From Candidatus Zhuqueibacterota bacterium 4572_119 (GTDB lineage Bacteria > Zhuqueibacterota > Zhuqueibacteria > Thermofontimicrobiales > Thermofontimicrobiaceae): 11,963 nt of DNA. Under the pieces are notes generated by a model. The model saw only the letters and a list, made by a program, of their open reading frames with translations. It was not told where the DNA came from and searched no databases. Positions 1-7,432 of the stretch are shown here, piece after piece; position 1 is the stretch's first letter; every line of letters starts with the position of its first letter. Location of the stretch: contig NBLI01000043.1 of assembly GCA_002084535.1 (NCBI GenBank), positions 1 through 11,963 on the forward strand, in the 5' to 3' direction. Both the position numbers and the translations under genes were made by a program.

Positions 1-357
1 AGGTAAAAATTAGGTATTTTCCAATTAAAACAAAAACTGTTTATATTGAAGTTATAGCTCCATAATTTATGAAAAATCTTTAAATACCTGGTTTTTAGAA
101 TGGAATCATCTATAAAATCAATAAATAGAATTGTTGATGGCACAATTTATTGCTGAGTTGAAGTGTACGACATCTCTGTCTGTCACCAGTATCTGAGGTA
201 TTACCATAACCTCCATTTTTTCCTTGATTCTTAAAATTAATTTTGTTAACATCACATTCATATTTCACTTTCATTTTAAGTTTATATTTTTTATATTTCC
301 ACACACTACAATAGCAACTCATATTTTATGGAATAAAACAGGAGATTCAACTCAACA
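1..357. other. Gene-free spacer upstream of valS
   Basis: I see no supportable gene here. The stretch is very AT-rich and has stops in all frames at short intervals, apart from one reverse-strand open frame that overlaps the 85-bp repeat. It holds copy A of that repeat, and just after it a weak stem (GAGGT at 195-199 with ACCTC at 209-213) followed by a T-rich run at 215-220. I cannot point to a promoter with confidence. An SD-like AGGAGA at 340-345 precedes the valS ATG by 12 nt. Confidence 0.6.
120..204 (+). repeat. 85-bp dispersed repeat, copy A
   Basis: This stretch aligns without gaps to 7837-7921 in the same orientation, with 77 of 85 bases identical by my hand alignment. The longest identical blocks cover AATTGTTGATGGCACAATTT and AGTTGAAGTGTACGACA. 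The first half can fold: AATTGT at 129-134 pairs with ACAATT at 142-147 around the loop TGATGGC. The copy lies in the spacer 154 nt before valS. The reverse strand is open through the whole unit in both copies, but the substitutions do not favour silent positions, so a coding role is doubtful. It may be a small non-autonomous mobile repeat or a structured RNA or DNA element. I do not recognise the family. Confidence 0.85.
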
Positions 358-732
358 ATGTCTGATTACGAAATCGCGAAAGTCTATGACCCGAAACAGG
401 TGGAAGACCACTGGTACCAACACTGGACTGAGAAAGCCTATTTTCATTCACAAATTGATCAAGATAAAAAGCCCTATACAATTGTTATCCCGCCGCCCAA
501 TGTGACCGATGTACTTCACATGGGGCACGCGTACAACAACACCTTGCAGGACATTCTCATTCGTTTCCACAGAATGCTTGGACATGATGCCATGTGGCTG
601 CCGGGAACAGACCATGCCGGAATCGCTACTCAAAACATGGTGGAGAAAAACCTGAGAAAGGATTCACCATGGATCCGGGACTTTCCCGGGCGGTTACAGA
701 GGTATTCTGCCGGTTATTTGAGAAGGGATTGA
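358..732 (+). CDS. valS: Valyl-tRNA synthetase, N-terminal fragment (frameshifted)
   Basis: This encodes the start of ValRS, which charges tRNA(Val) with valine in the cytosol. Residues 1-101 match the family: the PPPNVT segment, the HIGH-type ATP-binding motif HMGH at residues 54-57, and the PGTDHAGIATQ block. After K101 the reading changes to 23 unrelated residues and stops at 730-732. The expected continuation (RFTMDPGLSRAV, then LIYRG and NWCPRC) appears at once in another frame from about 660. The start at 358 is supported by AGGAGA at 340-345 and by matching the usual ValRS N-terminus. One oddity is an Asp where most ValRS have Gly, just before VLHMGHA. Read alone, this piece cannot be an active enzyme. 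It is one half of a broken gene or of a sequence error. Confidence 0.85.
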   Translation: MSDYEIAKVYDPKQVEDHWYQHWTEKAYFHSQIDQDKKPYTIVIPPPNVTDVLHMGHAYNNTLQDILIRFHRMLGHDAMWLPGTDHAGIATQNMVEKNLRKDSPWIRDFPGRLQRYSAGYLRRD

Positions 733-2891
733 TTTACCGGGGGAAATATATTATTAACTGGTGTCCCCGCTGCGCTACCGCGTTATCAGACGAAGAAGCA
801 ATCCACCAGGATGAACAGGGAAAATTGTGGTACATTAAATATCCCTATAATGGTAATAAATTTTTAACCGTCGCGACCACCCGGCCGGAAACCATGTTAG
901 GCGATGTCGCGGTAGCGGTGAATCCAAATGACACCAGGTTCAAAAAACTGATCGGCAAAACAGTTACTCTGCCAGTGATGAACCGGCAAATTCCTGTCAT
1001 TGCTGATGAAGCTGTCGATCCCAAATTTGGAACTGGCGCTGTTAAAGTAACGCCATCCCATGATCCCAATGATTTTGATATTGGGCAGCGGCACAACCTG
1101 TCACCAGTCAATGTCATGAACGAAGACGGTACCATGAACGAAAATGCCGGGAAATATTCCGGCGTCGATCGTTTTAAATGCCGGAAAAATTTGGTTAAAG
1201 AACTGGACTCATTGGGACTTTTGGAAAAAATTGAAAATCACTCTCACGCAGTGGCGCACTGTCAGCGCTGCGATACTATTATTGAACCGTATTTGTCGCG
1301 GCAGTGGTTTGTGAAAATAAAGCCCTTGGCAGAACCGGCGCTGCAAGTTGTCAAAGACGGCAAGATAAAATTTCACCCGCAAAAGTGGGTAAAAATATAT
1401 ACCAATTGGATGGAAAATATCCGTGACTGGTGTATCTCTCGTCAACTCTGGTGGGGACACCGCATTCCGGTTTATTACTGCCAGGACTGTAACGAGATGA
1501 TGGTAAAACGGGAAGCGCCGGTAAACTGCGACAAATGCAACAGTACGCGAATCGTACAGGATGAAGATGTTCTGGACACATGGTTTTCTTCCTGGCTCTG
1601 GCCCTTTTCAACAATGGACTGGCCCAATGAAAGCCCGGATTTAAAACACTTCTATCCCACCAACGCGTTGGTTACCGCGCCGGATATCATTTTTTTCTGG
1701 GTTGCCCGAATGATCATGTCCGGTTTAGAATTTATGGGTGAAGTTCCGTTCACCGATGTGTACTTCAACGGTGTGGTCAGGGACGCAGAAGGACGGAAAA
1801 TGAGTAAAACCCTGGGGAACGGAATCGATCCGCTAAAAATGGTAGAACAATACAGCGCGGACGCTGTTCGATTTTCCTTGCTTATGCTCACTTCCGAAGG
1901 ACAGGATATTAATCTGTCTGAATCCAGTTTTGAAATCGGAAGGAATTTTTCCAATAAATTGTGGAATTCGTTCAGGTTTTTATCCATGAGCTTCGAAGGG
2001 CAAAACATCCAGGAATTAATCACAGAGACAAACTTTCTCGACAAGCAGGAAAAACTGCAACTCGCTGACAAATGGATTCTCAGCCGGCTTCACAAAACAA
2101 TTCAGAATGTGACTAAATCTCTGGAGGATTTTCACTTTAACGAGGCGGTTGACCAACTCTATTCTTTTTTCTGGCGAGAATTTTGTGATTGGTATTTGGA
2201 GCTTATAAAACCCAGACTTTACGGAGAAGACCAGGAAGCGAAAAAAATCGCTTTGTCCATTGGCATTTACGCTGTTCGTAACATTGTCAAATTGCTCCAT
2301 CCAATCATCCCGTTTATTACCGAAGAAATCTGGCATAGTGTTAAGCTGGACGAAGAACCTGATATTATGATTTCAACGTGGCCTGATTTTGATAAAAAAT
2401 ATTTTGACGAAAAAAGTGAGGAACAATTAAATTTCATTCAACAGTTGATTGGTACGATTCGGAATATTCGGGGAGAAATGAATGTTCCTCCATCCAAAAA
2501 AGCCAAAGTTTTGATTAAAAGCGCGAATTCCAAACTTGATCAATTGATCAAAGAAAATGAAGTTTATTTCGCTTCTTTAGCCAAAGTTGTAAGTATCGAA
2601 CTCAATAAAAATCTGAAAAAACCAAAGCTATCCGCAAGTTCAGTTGTTTCGGATATGGAAATCTTTGTACCTTTGGAAGGTTTAATAGATATTGAAGTTG
2701 AACGCGGCAGATTGACAAAAGAAATAGATCGTCTGCAATCGCAAATTGAAAATATCAATAAAAAATTATTGAACCAGGATTTCATAAAAAAAGCGCCACA
2801 ACAAATCATCGAGCGGGAAAAAGTTAAGCTCGCAGATTTCCAAAACAGCTTTGAAAAATTCCAGGCGAATCTGAAAAGTTTGGAAGATTAA
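594..2891 (+). CDS. valS: Valyl-tRNA synthetase, main C-terminal part
   Basis: This holds the rest of ValRS. The open frame can be read from 594, but homology begins only near 660 (residue 23), so the first 22 residues are an out-of-frame artefact. Visible blocks are WCPRC (residues 56-60), the CP1 editing domain with TTRPET (95-100) and GTGAVKVTPSHDPNDF (146-161), and paired cysteines at 223/226, 296/299 and 312/315. These are followed by WCISRQLWWGHRIP, DVLDTWFSS, the KMSKS loop written as KMSKT (402-406), the anticodon-binding helical domain (about 490-640) and a C-terminal coiled-coil tRNA arm (about 690-765). Compared with the family, about 44 residues between NLRK and RFTMD are absent. 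Frame arithmetic requires a loss of 3n+1 bases, for example 130 or 133. Restored, the protein would be about 888 residues, a normal size. The rest is well conserved, so the damage is either very recent or an assembly error. Confidence 0.9.
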   Translation: MAAGNRPCRNRYSKHGGEKPEKGFTMDPGLSRAVTEVFCRLFEKGLIYRGKYIINWCPRCATALSDEEAIHQDEQGKLWYIKYPYNGNKFLTVATTRPETMLGDVAVAVNPNDTRFKKLIGKTVTLPVMNRQIPVIADEAVDPKFGTGAVKVTPSHDPNDFDIGQRHNLSPVNVMNEDGTMNENAGKYSGVDRFKCRKNLVKELDSLGLLEKIENHSHAVAHCQRCDTIIEPYLSRQWFVKIKPLAEPALQVVKDGKIKFHPQKWVKIYTNWMENIRDWCISRQLWWGHRIPVYYCQDCNEMMVKREAPVNCDKCNSTRIVQDEDVLDTWFSSWLWPFSTMDWPNESPDLKHFYPTNALVTAPDIIFFWVARMIMSGLEFMGEVPFTDVYFNGVVRDAEGRKMSKTLGNGIDPLKMVEQYSADAVRFSLLMLTSEGQDINLSESSFEIGRNFSNKLWNSFRFLSMSFEGQNIQELITETNFLDKQEKLQLADKWILSRLHKTIQNVTKSLEDFHFNEAVDQLYSFFWREFCDWYLELIKPRLYGEDQEAKKIALSIGIYAVRNIVKLLHPIIPFITEEIWHSVKLDEEPDIMISTWPDFDKKYFDEKSEEQLNFIQQLIGTIRNIRGEMNVPPSKKAKVLIKSANSKLDQLIKENEVYFASLAKVVSIELNKNLKKPKLSASSVVSDMEIFVPLEGLIDIEVERGRLTKEIDRLQSQIENINKKLLNQDFIKKAPQQIIEREKVKLADFQNSFEKFQANLKSLED

Positions 2892-2931
2892 ACATAGATT
2901 TTCTGTCAAAGTGGGAATTTTAGATTGATTA

Positions 2932-3259
2932 TTCACTACCGGACACTTTTTGAATTATGTAATGGTCGATTGTTTTTATCTCACACTAATAGACATAATT
3001 GCGCAGCGGAGTGCGGGAATTTCCTAAATATATTTCAGATGGCAGCCCGATGTTTTATGCTGATAATTAAACAGCATAACAGACGAAATATATGTAAGTT
3101 ACATATCGTCCCTAAAGGGACTTTGGATTGTTTTTATAATGTGTCGTTAATACAATTAACATAAAAAGCTAACAACAATTCCAATAGTCTAGCCTTTTGC
3201 TGGACGGGCATGACAAAACTTCTAGAATTTTCATTTTAGAAAAAGTGTCCGGTAGAGAA
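2932..3259. mobile_element. MITE-like element with terminal inverted repeats and target duplication
   Basis: The left end at 2932-2951 reads TTCACTACCGGACACTTTTT. The right end at 3240-3259 is its inverse with one mismatch (19 of 20), of which the inner 16 bp are perfect. Directly outside both ends is the same 8-mer, ATTGATTA (2924-2931 and 3260-3267). The duplication can be read as 10 bp (ATTGATTATT) if the left boundary is moved by 2 bases. The 328-bp interior has no credible gene, so this fits a non-autonomous miniature element moved by a transposase encoded elsewhere. An 8-bp duplication occurs in several IS families, so I do not assign one. The intact ends and duplication suggest a fairly recent insertion. 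It begins 40 nt after the valS stop and harms no gene. Confidence 0.85.
3055..3121. repeat. Cluster of three short hairpins inside the MITE-like element
   Basis: Three stems follow each other. TTATGCTG (3055-3062) pairs with CAGCATAA (3072-3079). ATATGTAA (3090-3097) pairs with TTACATAT (3099-3106) around a single G. GTCCC (3108-3112) pairs with GGGAC (3117-3121) around TAAA. All are perfect over the stated arms. No T-run follows, so they do not look like terminators. Their role is unknown; structured cores are common in small palindromic mobile repeats. Confidence 0.6.
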
Positions 3260-3288
3260 ATTGATTATTAAACTTATTCGAATATGCC

Positions 3289-3387
3289 GCTGATTACACG
3301 GGCTTTCACAGATTTGTTTATTATAAATTTCAGATTCAAGTCAAATATTTAGAATCCGTACCAATCTGTATCATACGTGTTATCAGC
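3289..3387. repeat. Imperfect palindromic intergenic repeat, copy 1
   Basis: The arms at 3289-3314 and 3363-3387 are inverse copies of each other. AATCTGT is shared at the inner ends, and CGTGT-ATCAGC is shared with one mismatch at the outer ends. The right arm resembles the right arm of the repeat at 4865-4945, including the T-rich tail that follows (TTTCTATTTTT here, TTCTGTTTTT there). The element ends 38 nt before the next start codon. It is probably a degenerate dispersed palindrome; a regulatory role is possible but unsupported. Confidence 0.65.
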
Positions 3388-3425
3388 TTTCTATTTTTAT
3401 TATTTACTTTTCGGAGGACAATAAA

Positions 3426-4787
3426 ATGAAAAAATTAATTTTCTTTTCCGTCCTTTTTTTATTTTGTTCAGTTTCATTATTTTCACAACAGAGAAACGTT
3501 GCTGTAACAGTTTATAACAATGATCTGGCAGTTATAAAAGACCATCGTGAACTCCAATTGGAAAAAGGTGTATTTGAACTCAAATATAAGGATGTCGCAG
3601 CTCGCATCGATCCTACCTCTGTTCATTTCAAATCACTGACCGCGCCGGAAAAAGTCCGCGTGTTTGAACAAAATTATGAATATGATCTGGTAAGCGCGAA
3701 CAAGGTGCTCAACAAATACATTGATAAAACCATCACCGTACACACCAAACAAGACAGTATCTTTAAAGGAGAATTGCTTTCCTCTGAAAGCGGATCTTTG
3801 ATTTTAAAAAAGGAAGCAGGAAACATCAAATTAATTAACCGCTCCAACGTTGTGGATATTGATTTTCCGAAATTGCCCGAAGGACTGATCACTCGCCCGA
3901 CCCTTGTTTGGCAAATCAGTAATTCGAAACCTGGCGTACATGAAACAGAAGTGAGTTACATGACATCCGGTATGAACTGGCATACCGAATATATCGCTGT
4001 TTCCAAAAACGAGGATGCCATGCTTGAATTATCCGCCTGGGTTTCAATTGATAACAATTCCGGCGCCACTTTCCCAAACGCCAAATTAAAACTGATCGCT
4101 GGTGATGTGAATCGAGTTTATGACACAATGCCGCGCAGAGAAAAAGCGATTGGTGAGGCTTACGCGATGGCAGCCGCGCCACAATTTGAAGAAAAAAGCT
4201 TCTTTGAATATCACATGTACACACTGGATAAACCGACGACATTACAAAACAACCAGGTAAAACAAGTGTCTCTTTTCCCGTCTGCCGAAGTCAGCGCCAG
4301 AAAAATATTTACTTTTGAACCGAGAAAAGCCGCGGATAAAGTAAGGGTGAATCTCGAATTCGCGAACGCGAAAAAATCGGGTTTAGGTTTGCCTTTACCC
4401 GCGGGGAAAGTACGAGTTTATAAAGAAGATCCCGATGATAATTCCCTGGAATTCATTGGTGAGGATAAACTGGACCATACTCCCAAAAACGAAAAAATCA
4501 GGTTGTTTCTTGGAAATGCTTTTGACATTAAAGCTGAACGCCTCATGCTGGAAAAAAAGTCCACCGGCAAACAAAGGTATGACGAAACATGGCAGATTAA
4601 AATCCGCAACCATAAAGAAACTGATGTCAAAGTTACTGTTATTGAAAAATTTTACGGTTTTTGGAAGGTCAAACAAGCATCCCATGAATATAAGAAAGAA
4701 AGCGCGCAAAAGCTGAATTTTGTTCTTGATGTTCCAAAGGATCGGGAAACAGTTTTGACTTTTACACTTTCATTTAGAAGAAGATAA
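3426..4787 (+). CDS. DUF4139 domain-containing secreted protein
   Basis: This 453-residue protein starts with a clear signal peptide: MKK, a hydrophobic stretch to about residue 18, then SLFSQQ, which suggests cleavage near residue 20 by signal peptidase I. It is therefore periplasmic or on the cell surface. Family marks of DUF4139 are the N-terminal VAVTVYNNDLAVIKD segment (residues 25-39), MTSGMNWHTEYI (179-190), WVSIDNNSGATFPNAKLKLIAGDVN (about 205-229), EYHMYTLDKPTTL (261-273), and a beta-rich C-terminal half ending LTFTLSF. Length is usual for the family. The function of DUF4139 proteins is not established and I do not guess one. The start is fixed by GGAGGA at 3413-3418, 7 nt before the ATG. 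The gene stands alone between two spacers rich in repeats. Confidence 0.88.
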   Translation: MKKLIFFSVLFLFCSVSLFSQQRNVAVTVYNNDLAVIKDHRELQLEKGVFELKYKDVAARIDPTSVHFKSLTAPEKVRVFEQNYEYDLVSANKVLNKYIDKTITVHTKQDSIFKGELLSSESGSLILKKEAGNIKLINRSNVVDIDFPKLPEGLITRPTLVWQISNSKPGVHETEVSYMTSGMNWHTEYIAVSKNEDAMLELSAWVSIDNNSGATFPNAKLKLIAGDVNRVYDTMPRREKAIGEAYAMAAAPQFEEKSFFEYHMYTLDKPTTLQNNQVKQVSLFPSAEVSARKIFTFEPRKAADKVRVNLEFANAKKSGLGLPLPAGKVRVYKEDPDDNSLEFIGEDKLDHTPKNEKIRLFLGNAFDIKAERLMLEKKSTGKQRYDETWQIKIRNHKETDVKVTVIEKFYGFWKVKQASHEYKKESAQKLNFVLDVPKDRETVLTFTLSFRRR

Positions 4788-4864
4788 TTTCTGCTCAGAG
4801 CAGCTCTTGCGTCATCGAAAAATCATTTTCATCATTCTGGTTCATTTTTAATGGAACGGGTTAT

Positions 4865-4945
4865 ACGGATCGAACAGATTTACACAGATTGAAATATTTT
4901 TAATTTAATATCCGTGAATATCTGTGTAATCCGTATCATCCGCGT
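4865..4945. repeat. Imperfect palindromic intergenic repeat, copy 2
   Basis: The left arm at 4865-4890 and the right arm at 4917-4945 are inverse copies. ATCTGTGTAA is shared exactly, then an indel and a few mismatches lead to ATCCG. The loop is AT-rich. The right arm and its T-rich tail resemble the repeat at 3289-3387, so the two form a small family in this window. This copy ends 35 nt before the recG start, so its right part probably lies in or near the leader of that mRNA. Confidence 0.65.
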
Positions 4946-4980
4946 TCTGTTTTTACAATTTTTATTAAAACGGCAAATAT

Positions 4981-7092
4981 TTGAACGATACAAAAAATAA
5001 ATTTTTTAACACTTCTATTCAATACCTCAAAGGTGTGGGCGAAAAACGAGCAGAGGCTTTGAACAAGGCTGGTATTTTTACCTTTGGGGATCTATTGCAT
5101 TATTACCCTCGCCGCTATCTTGACCGCAGCAATATCACTAAAATTAAAAACCTCAAAATTGATGAAACCGCTACTATTGTTGGAACAATTCAAACCTGTG
5201 GCATACAAAAGGGAAAGCGCTCTCGTTTTGTTATGTTGGTTACAGACAATACCGGGTATTTATCATGCGTCTGGTTTAATCAAATTAATTACTGGCAAAA
5301 AAAATTTAAAACCGGGCAGCTAATCGCTGTCAGCGGCAAAGTGGGGTATTTCGGCGGGAAACAAATTGTACATCCTGATTTTGATCTGCTATCAGATGAA
5401 GAAGACAATCACAGCAATGAGTTTTTTAATACCGGAAAAATCATCCCACTCTACCCTTCGTCGGAAGCGTTAAGCAGAGTTGGCATGGATAGCCGTGGAT
5501 TCAGGAGAGTCTTGAAATTTTTAGCGCAAAGCAACATCGACAAAATTACCGAAACTTTGCCTGATTTTCTAATCTCAAAATTAAATTTATTGGATCTTCC
5601 CACAGCGCTGCTAAACATTCACTTCCCGGATGATTTTCAATCGCTTCAATTAGCTAGACAACGATTAAAATTTGAAGAGCTTTTTCTTTTGGAATTTATG
5701 CTTGCCTTTCGCAAGTATAAACTTCACCAGGAAGAAAAAGGTATCGTTTTTAACGAAGTTGGAAATCGTACCAAATTACTCGCGGAAAAACTTCCCTTTG
5801 ATTTAACCGAAGCGCAGAAAAAAGTTTTGCGTGAAATCAGGCGAGACATGAAAAAACCTCATCCCATGTATCGGCTGATTCAGGGAGATGTTGGTTCAGG
5901 AAAAACCATCGTCGCTCTGGTAACAATGCTCATCGCGGTGGAAAATGGTTATCAGGCTGCTTTGATGGCACCCACTGAAATCCTGGCGGAACAGCATTTT
6001 TTGACATTCAAGCAAATGCTGGAAGAAATGGAAGTCAACATTCAGTTGCTCGTTGGCGCGCAAAAAAAATCTGAACGCGAAGCGATACTCGAGTCGATTG
6101 GCAATGGTGAAACAAACATTGTCATCGGGACTCATGCTATTATTCAACAAAACGTAAATTTTAAAAAACTCGGACTCATCGTCATCGATGAACAGCACCG
6201 CTTCGGAGTCAGCCAGCGGGCGGAACTCACCGGGAAAGGCGTAAATCCCGATGTTTTGATTATGACCGCGACGCCAATTCCACGAACGCTTTCTCTCACA
6301 GTTTACGGTGATCTGGACATCTCCATTATCGACAAACTTCCAACAGGAAGAAAACCGGTGATCACGTCATGGCGATACTACAATAAACGAGATGACATTT
6401 ATAAATTCGTAAAATCAATAATTGATAAGGGCAAACAGGCATACGTGGTTTTCCCACTGGTCGAAGAATCAGAAAAACTTGATCTTAAAGCTGCCACAGA
6501 AAGTTATGACAATCTTTCTCAGGGGATTTTTGCCAATAACAAGATCGCTCTTTTACACGGCAGAATGAAGAATGAAGAAAAAGACGAGATCATGAGCCGT
6601 TTTAAAAATGGTGAAATTCAGGTTTTAGTCAGCACAACGGTCATTGAAGTAGGAGTGGATGTCCCCAACGCGACGATCATGGTCATTGAAAATGGTGAAC
6701 GTTTTGGTTTGACACAACTGCATCAATTGCGCGGGAGGGTCGGACGAGGCGCCGACCAATCCTATTGCATTTTAATTGCCCGTTTCCCGCTATCTGAAGA
6801 CGCAAGCACCCGGTTGAACACAATGGTTGAAACAACGGATGGATTTAAAATCGCGGAGGTTGATCTGCAGCTTCGTGGTCCCGGGGAATTCTTTGGTACA
6901 CGCCAGCATGGTATGCCGGAACTAAAAATCGCCAATCCGTTGAAGGATACATCAATTTTGCAAAAAGCAAGAGCAGAAGCTTTCCGCGTTTTTGAAAAGA
7001 ATGATGAGTTGAATGAAACAATAACCTTGCTCAAACAGAATTCATTTTTCAGCCAATTCTTCGATAAAATAGAAATGATGAGAATCGGATAA
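4981..7092 (+). CDS. recG: ATP-dependent DNA helicase RecG
   Basis: RecG is a monomeric superfamily 2 translocase that remodels stalled replication forks and Holliday junctions. At 703 residues it has the usual length. The N-terminal wedge region begins with the family signature IQYLKGVGEKRAEALNKAGI, followed by an OB-fold (about 60-130). Helicase motifs are Walker A GDVGSGKT (302-309), the DEQH box (403-406), TATPIPRT (429-436), LLHGRMKNEEKDEIM, STTVIEVGVDVPNAT and HQLRGRVGRG (581-590). The C-terminal block DLQLRGPGEFFGTRQHG matches the region that couples ATP hydrolysis to translocation. The start is TTG at 4981: an in-frame stop lies at 4966-4968 and the first in-frame ATG is only at about residue 84. 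No good SD is visible, so translation may be weak. The frame is intact throughout. Confidence 0.97.
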   Translation: MNDTKNKFFNTSIQYLKGVGEKRAEALNKAGIFTFGDLLHYYPRRYLDRSNITKIKNLKIDETATIVGTIQTCGIQKGKRSRFVMLVTDNTGYLSCVWFNQINYWQKKFKTGQLIAVSGKVGYFGGKQIVHPDFDLLSDEEDNHSNEFFNTGKIIPLYPSSEALSRVGMDSRGFRRVLKFLAQSNIDKITETLPDFLISKLNLLDLPTALLNIHFPDDFQSLQLARQRLKFEELFLLEFMLAFRKYKLHQEEKGIVFNEVGNRTKLLAEKLPFDLTEAQKKVLREIRRDMKKPHPMYRLIQGDVGSGKTIVALVTMLIAVENGYQAALMAPTEILAEQHFLTFKQMLEEMEVNIQLLVGAQKKSEREAILESIGNGETNIVIGTHAIIQQNVNFKKLGLIVIDEQHRFGVSQRAELTGKGVNPDVLIMTATPIPRTLSLTVYGDLDISIIDKLPTGRKPVITSWRYYNKRDDIYKFVKSIIDKGKQAYVVFPLVEESEKLDLKAATESYDNLSQGIFANNKIALLHGRMKNEEKDEIMSRFKNGEIQVLVSTTVIEVGVDVPNATIMVIENGERFGLTQLHQLRGRVGRGADQSYCILIARFPLSEDASTRLNTMVETTDGFKIAEVDLQLRGPGEFFGTRQHGMPELKIANPLKDTSILQKARAEAFRVFEKNDELNETITLLKQNSFFSQFFDKIEMMRIG

Positions 7093-7432
7093 TCGGACGG
7101 GGAATTCGGGGAACTTTTTATCCCTGATTTGGTATGAAAATCGTTTCAAGGATGAAAACCTTATTTAGTACCTTATAGTAAAGCTCAGCCGAATTTGGCA
7201 AAATATTTTAGTCTAAATACTTGATTGTTGAGGTAGAAGTAAAGGTAGAGGTAGAGAAAAATATAAACTGTTCTGAATTGAATTCTGTGATAATTGCTGG
7301 TTTAATTTAGTTTTCTGTTTTTGAGCACATTTACATCAACCTTAACCTTTTCTGATTTTAAATACTACTATTTTTTAAAGCGTTACTGATCAATAAATAT
7401 CTATTCTGGTTTATCCAGGTCAGGAGGAATTA
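7093..7432. other. Spacer with degenerate hexamer repeats
   Basis: There is no gene in these 340 bases. At 7230-7253 there are four tandem hexamers of consensus RARGTA. About 80 nt later, at 7334-7349, a stretch related to TTAACC/TCAACC is roughly the inverse complement of the first: AAAGGT-AGGT against ACCTT-ACCTTT, about 12 of 15 pairing. The two could form the arms of a loose stem. The short stem near 7108-7127 (CGGGGA with TCCCTG) lacks a T-run, so I do not call a terminator for recG. The DUF1844 promoter should lie in the right part, but I cannot locate it. Confidence 0.5.

Noticed and set aside
195..220. Stem GAGGT/ACCTC plus T-run as a terminator
   Set aside because: The stem has only 5 pairs with a 9-nt loop, and no gene is visible upstream in the window; too weak to call.
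110..322. Reverse-strand open frame of 70 codons
   Set aside because: It lies over the 85-bp repeat and AT-rich spacer, has no recognisable domain, and the matching frame in the other copy lacks a start.
1..357. T-box leader controlling valS
   Set aside because: I looked for the conserved AGGGUGG-type antiterminator sequence and a terminator just before the gene; neither is present.
655..735. Programmed ribosomal frameshift joining the two valS frames
   Set aside because: A shift could restore the frame but not the roughly 44 missing residues of the catalytic core, and no slippery run with a downstream structure is evident.
1652..2336. Reverse-strand open frames inside valS, and similar ones inside recG and the DUF4139 gene
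   Set aside because: They are antisense to genes with clear homology on the + strand and show no domain or SD of their own.
2925..3164. Forward open frame of 79 codons
   Set aside because: It starts at a TTG within the flanking duplication of the MITE-like element, has no SD, and crosses the hairpins; there is no family resemblance.
4791..4803. CTGCTC-A-GAGCAG after the DUF4139 gene as a terminator
   Set aside because: Only one base is left for a loop and no T-run follows; it is better seen as a short palindrome.
7230..7349. CRISPR array
   Set aside because: The repeat units are 6 bp and adjoining, with no spacers of regular size and no cas genes.
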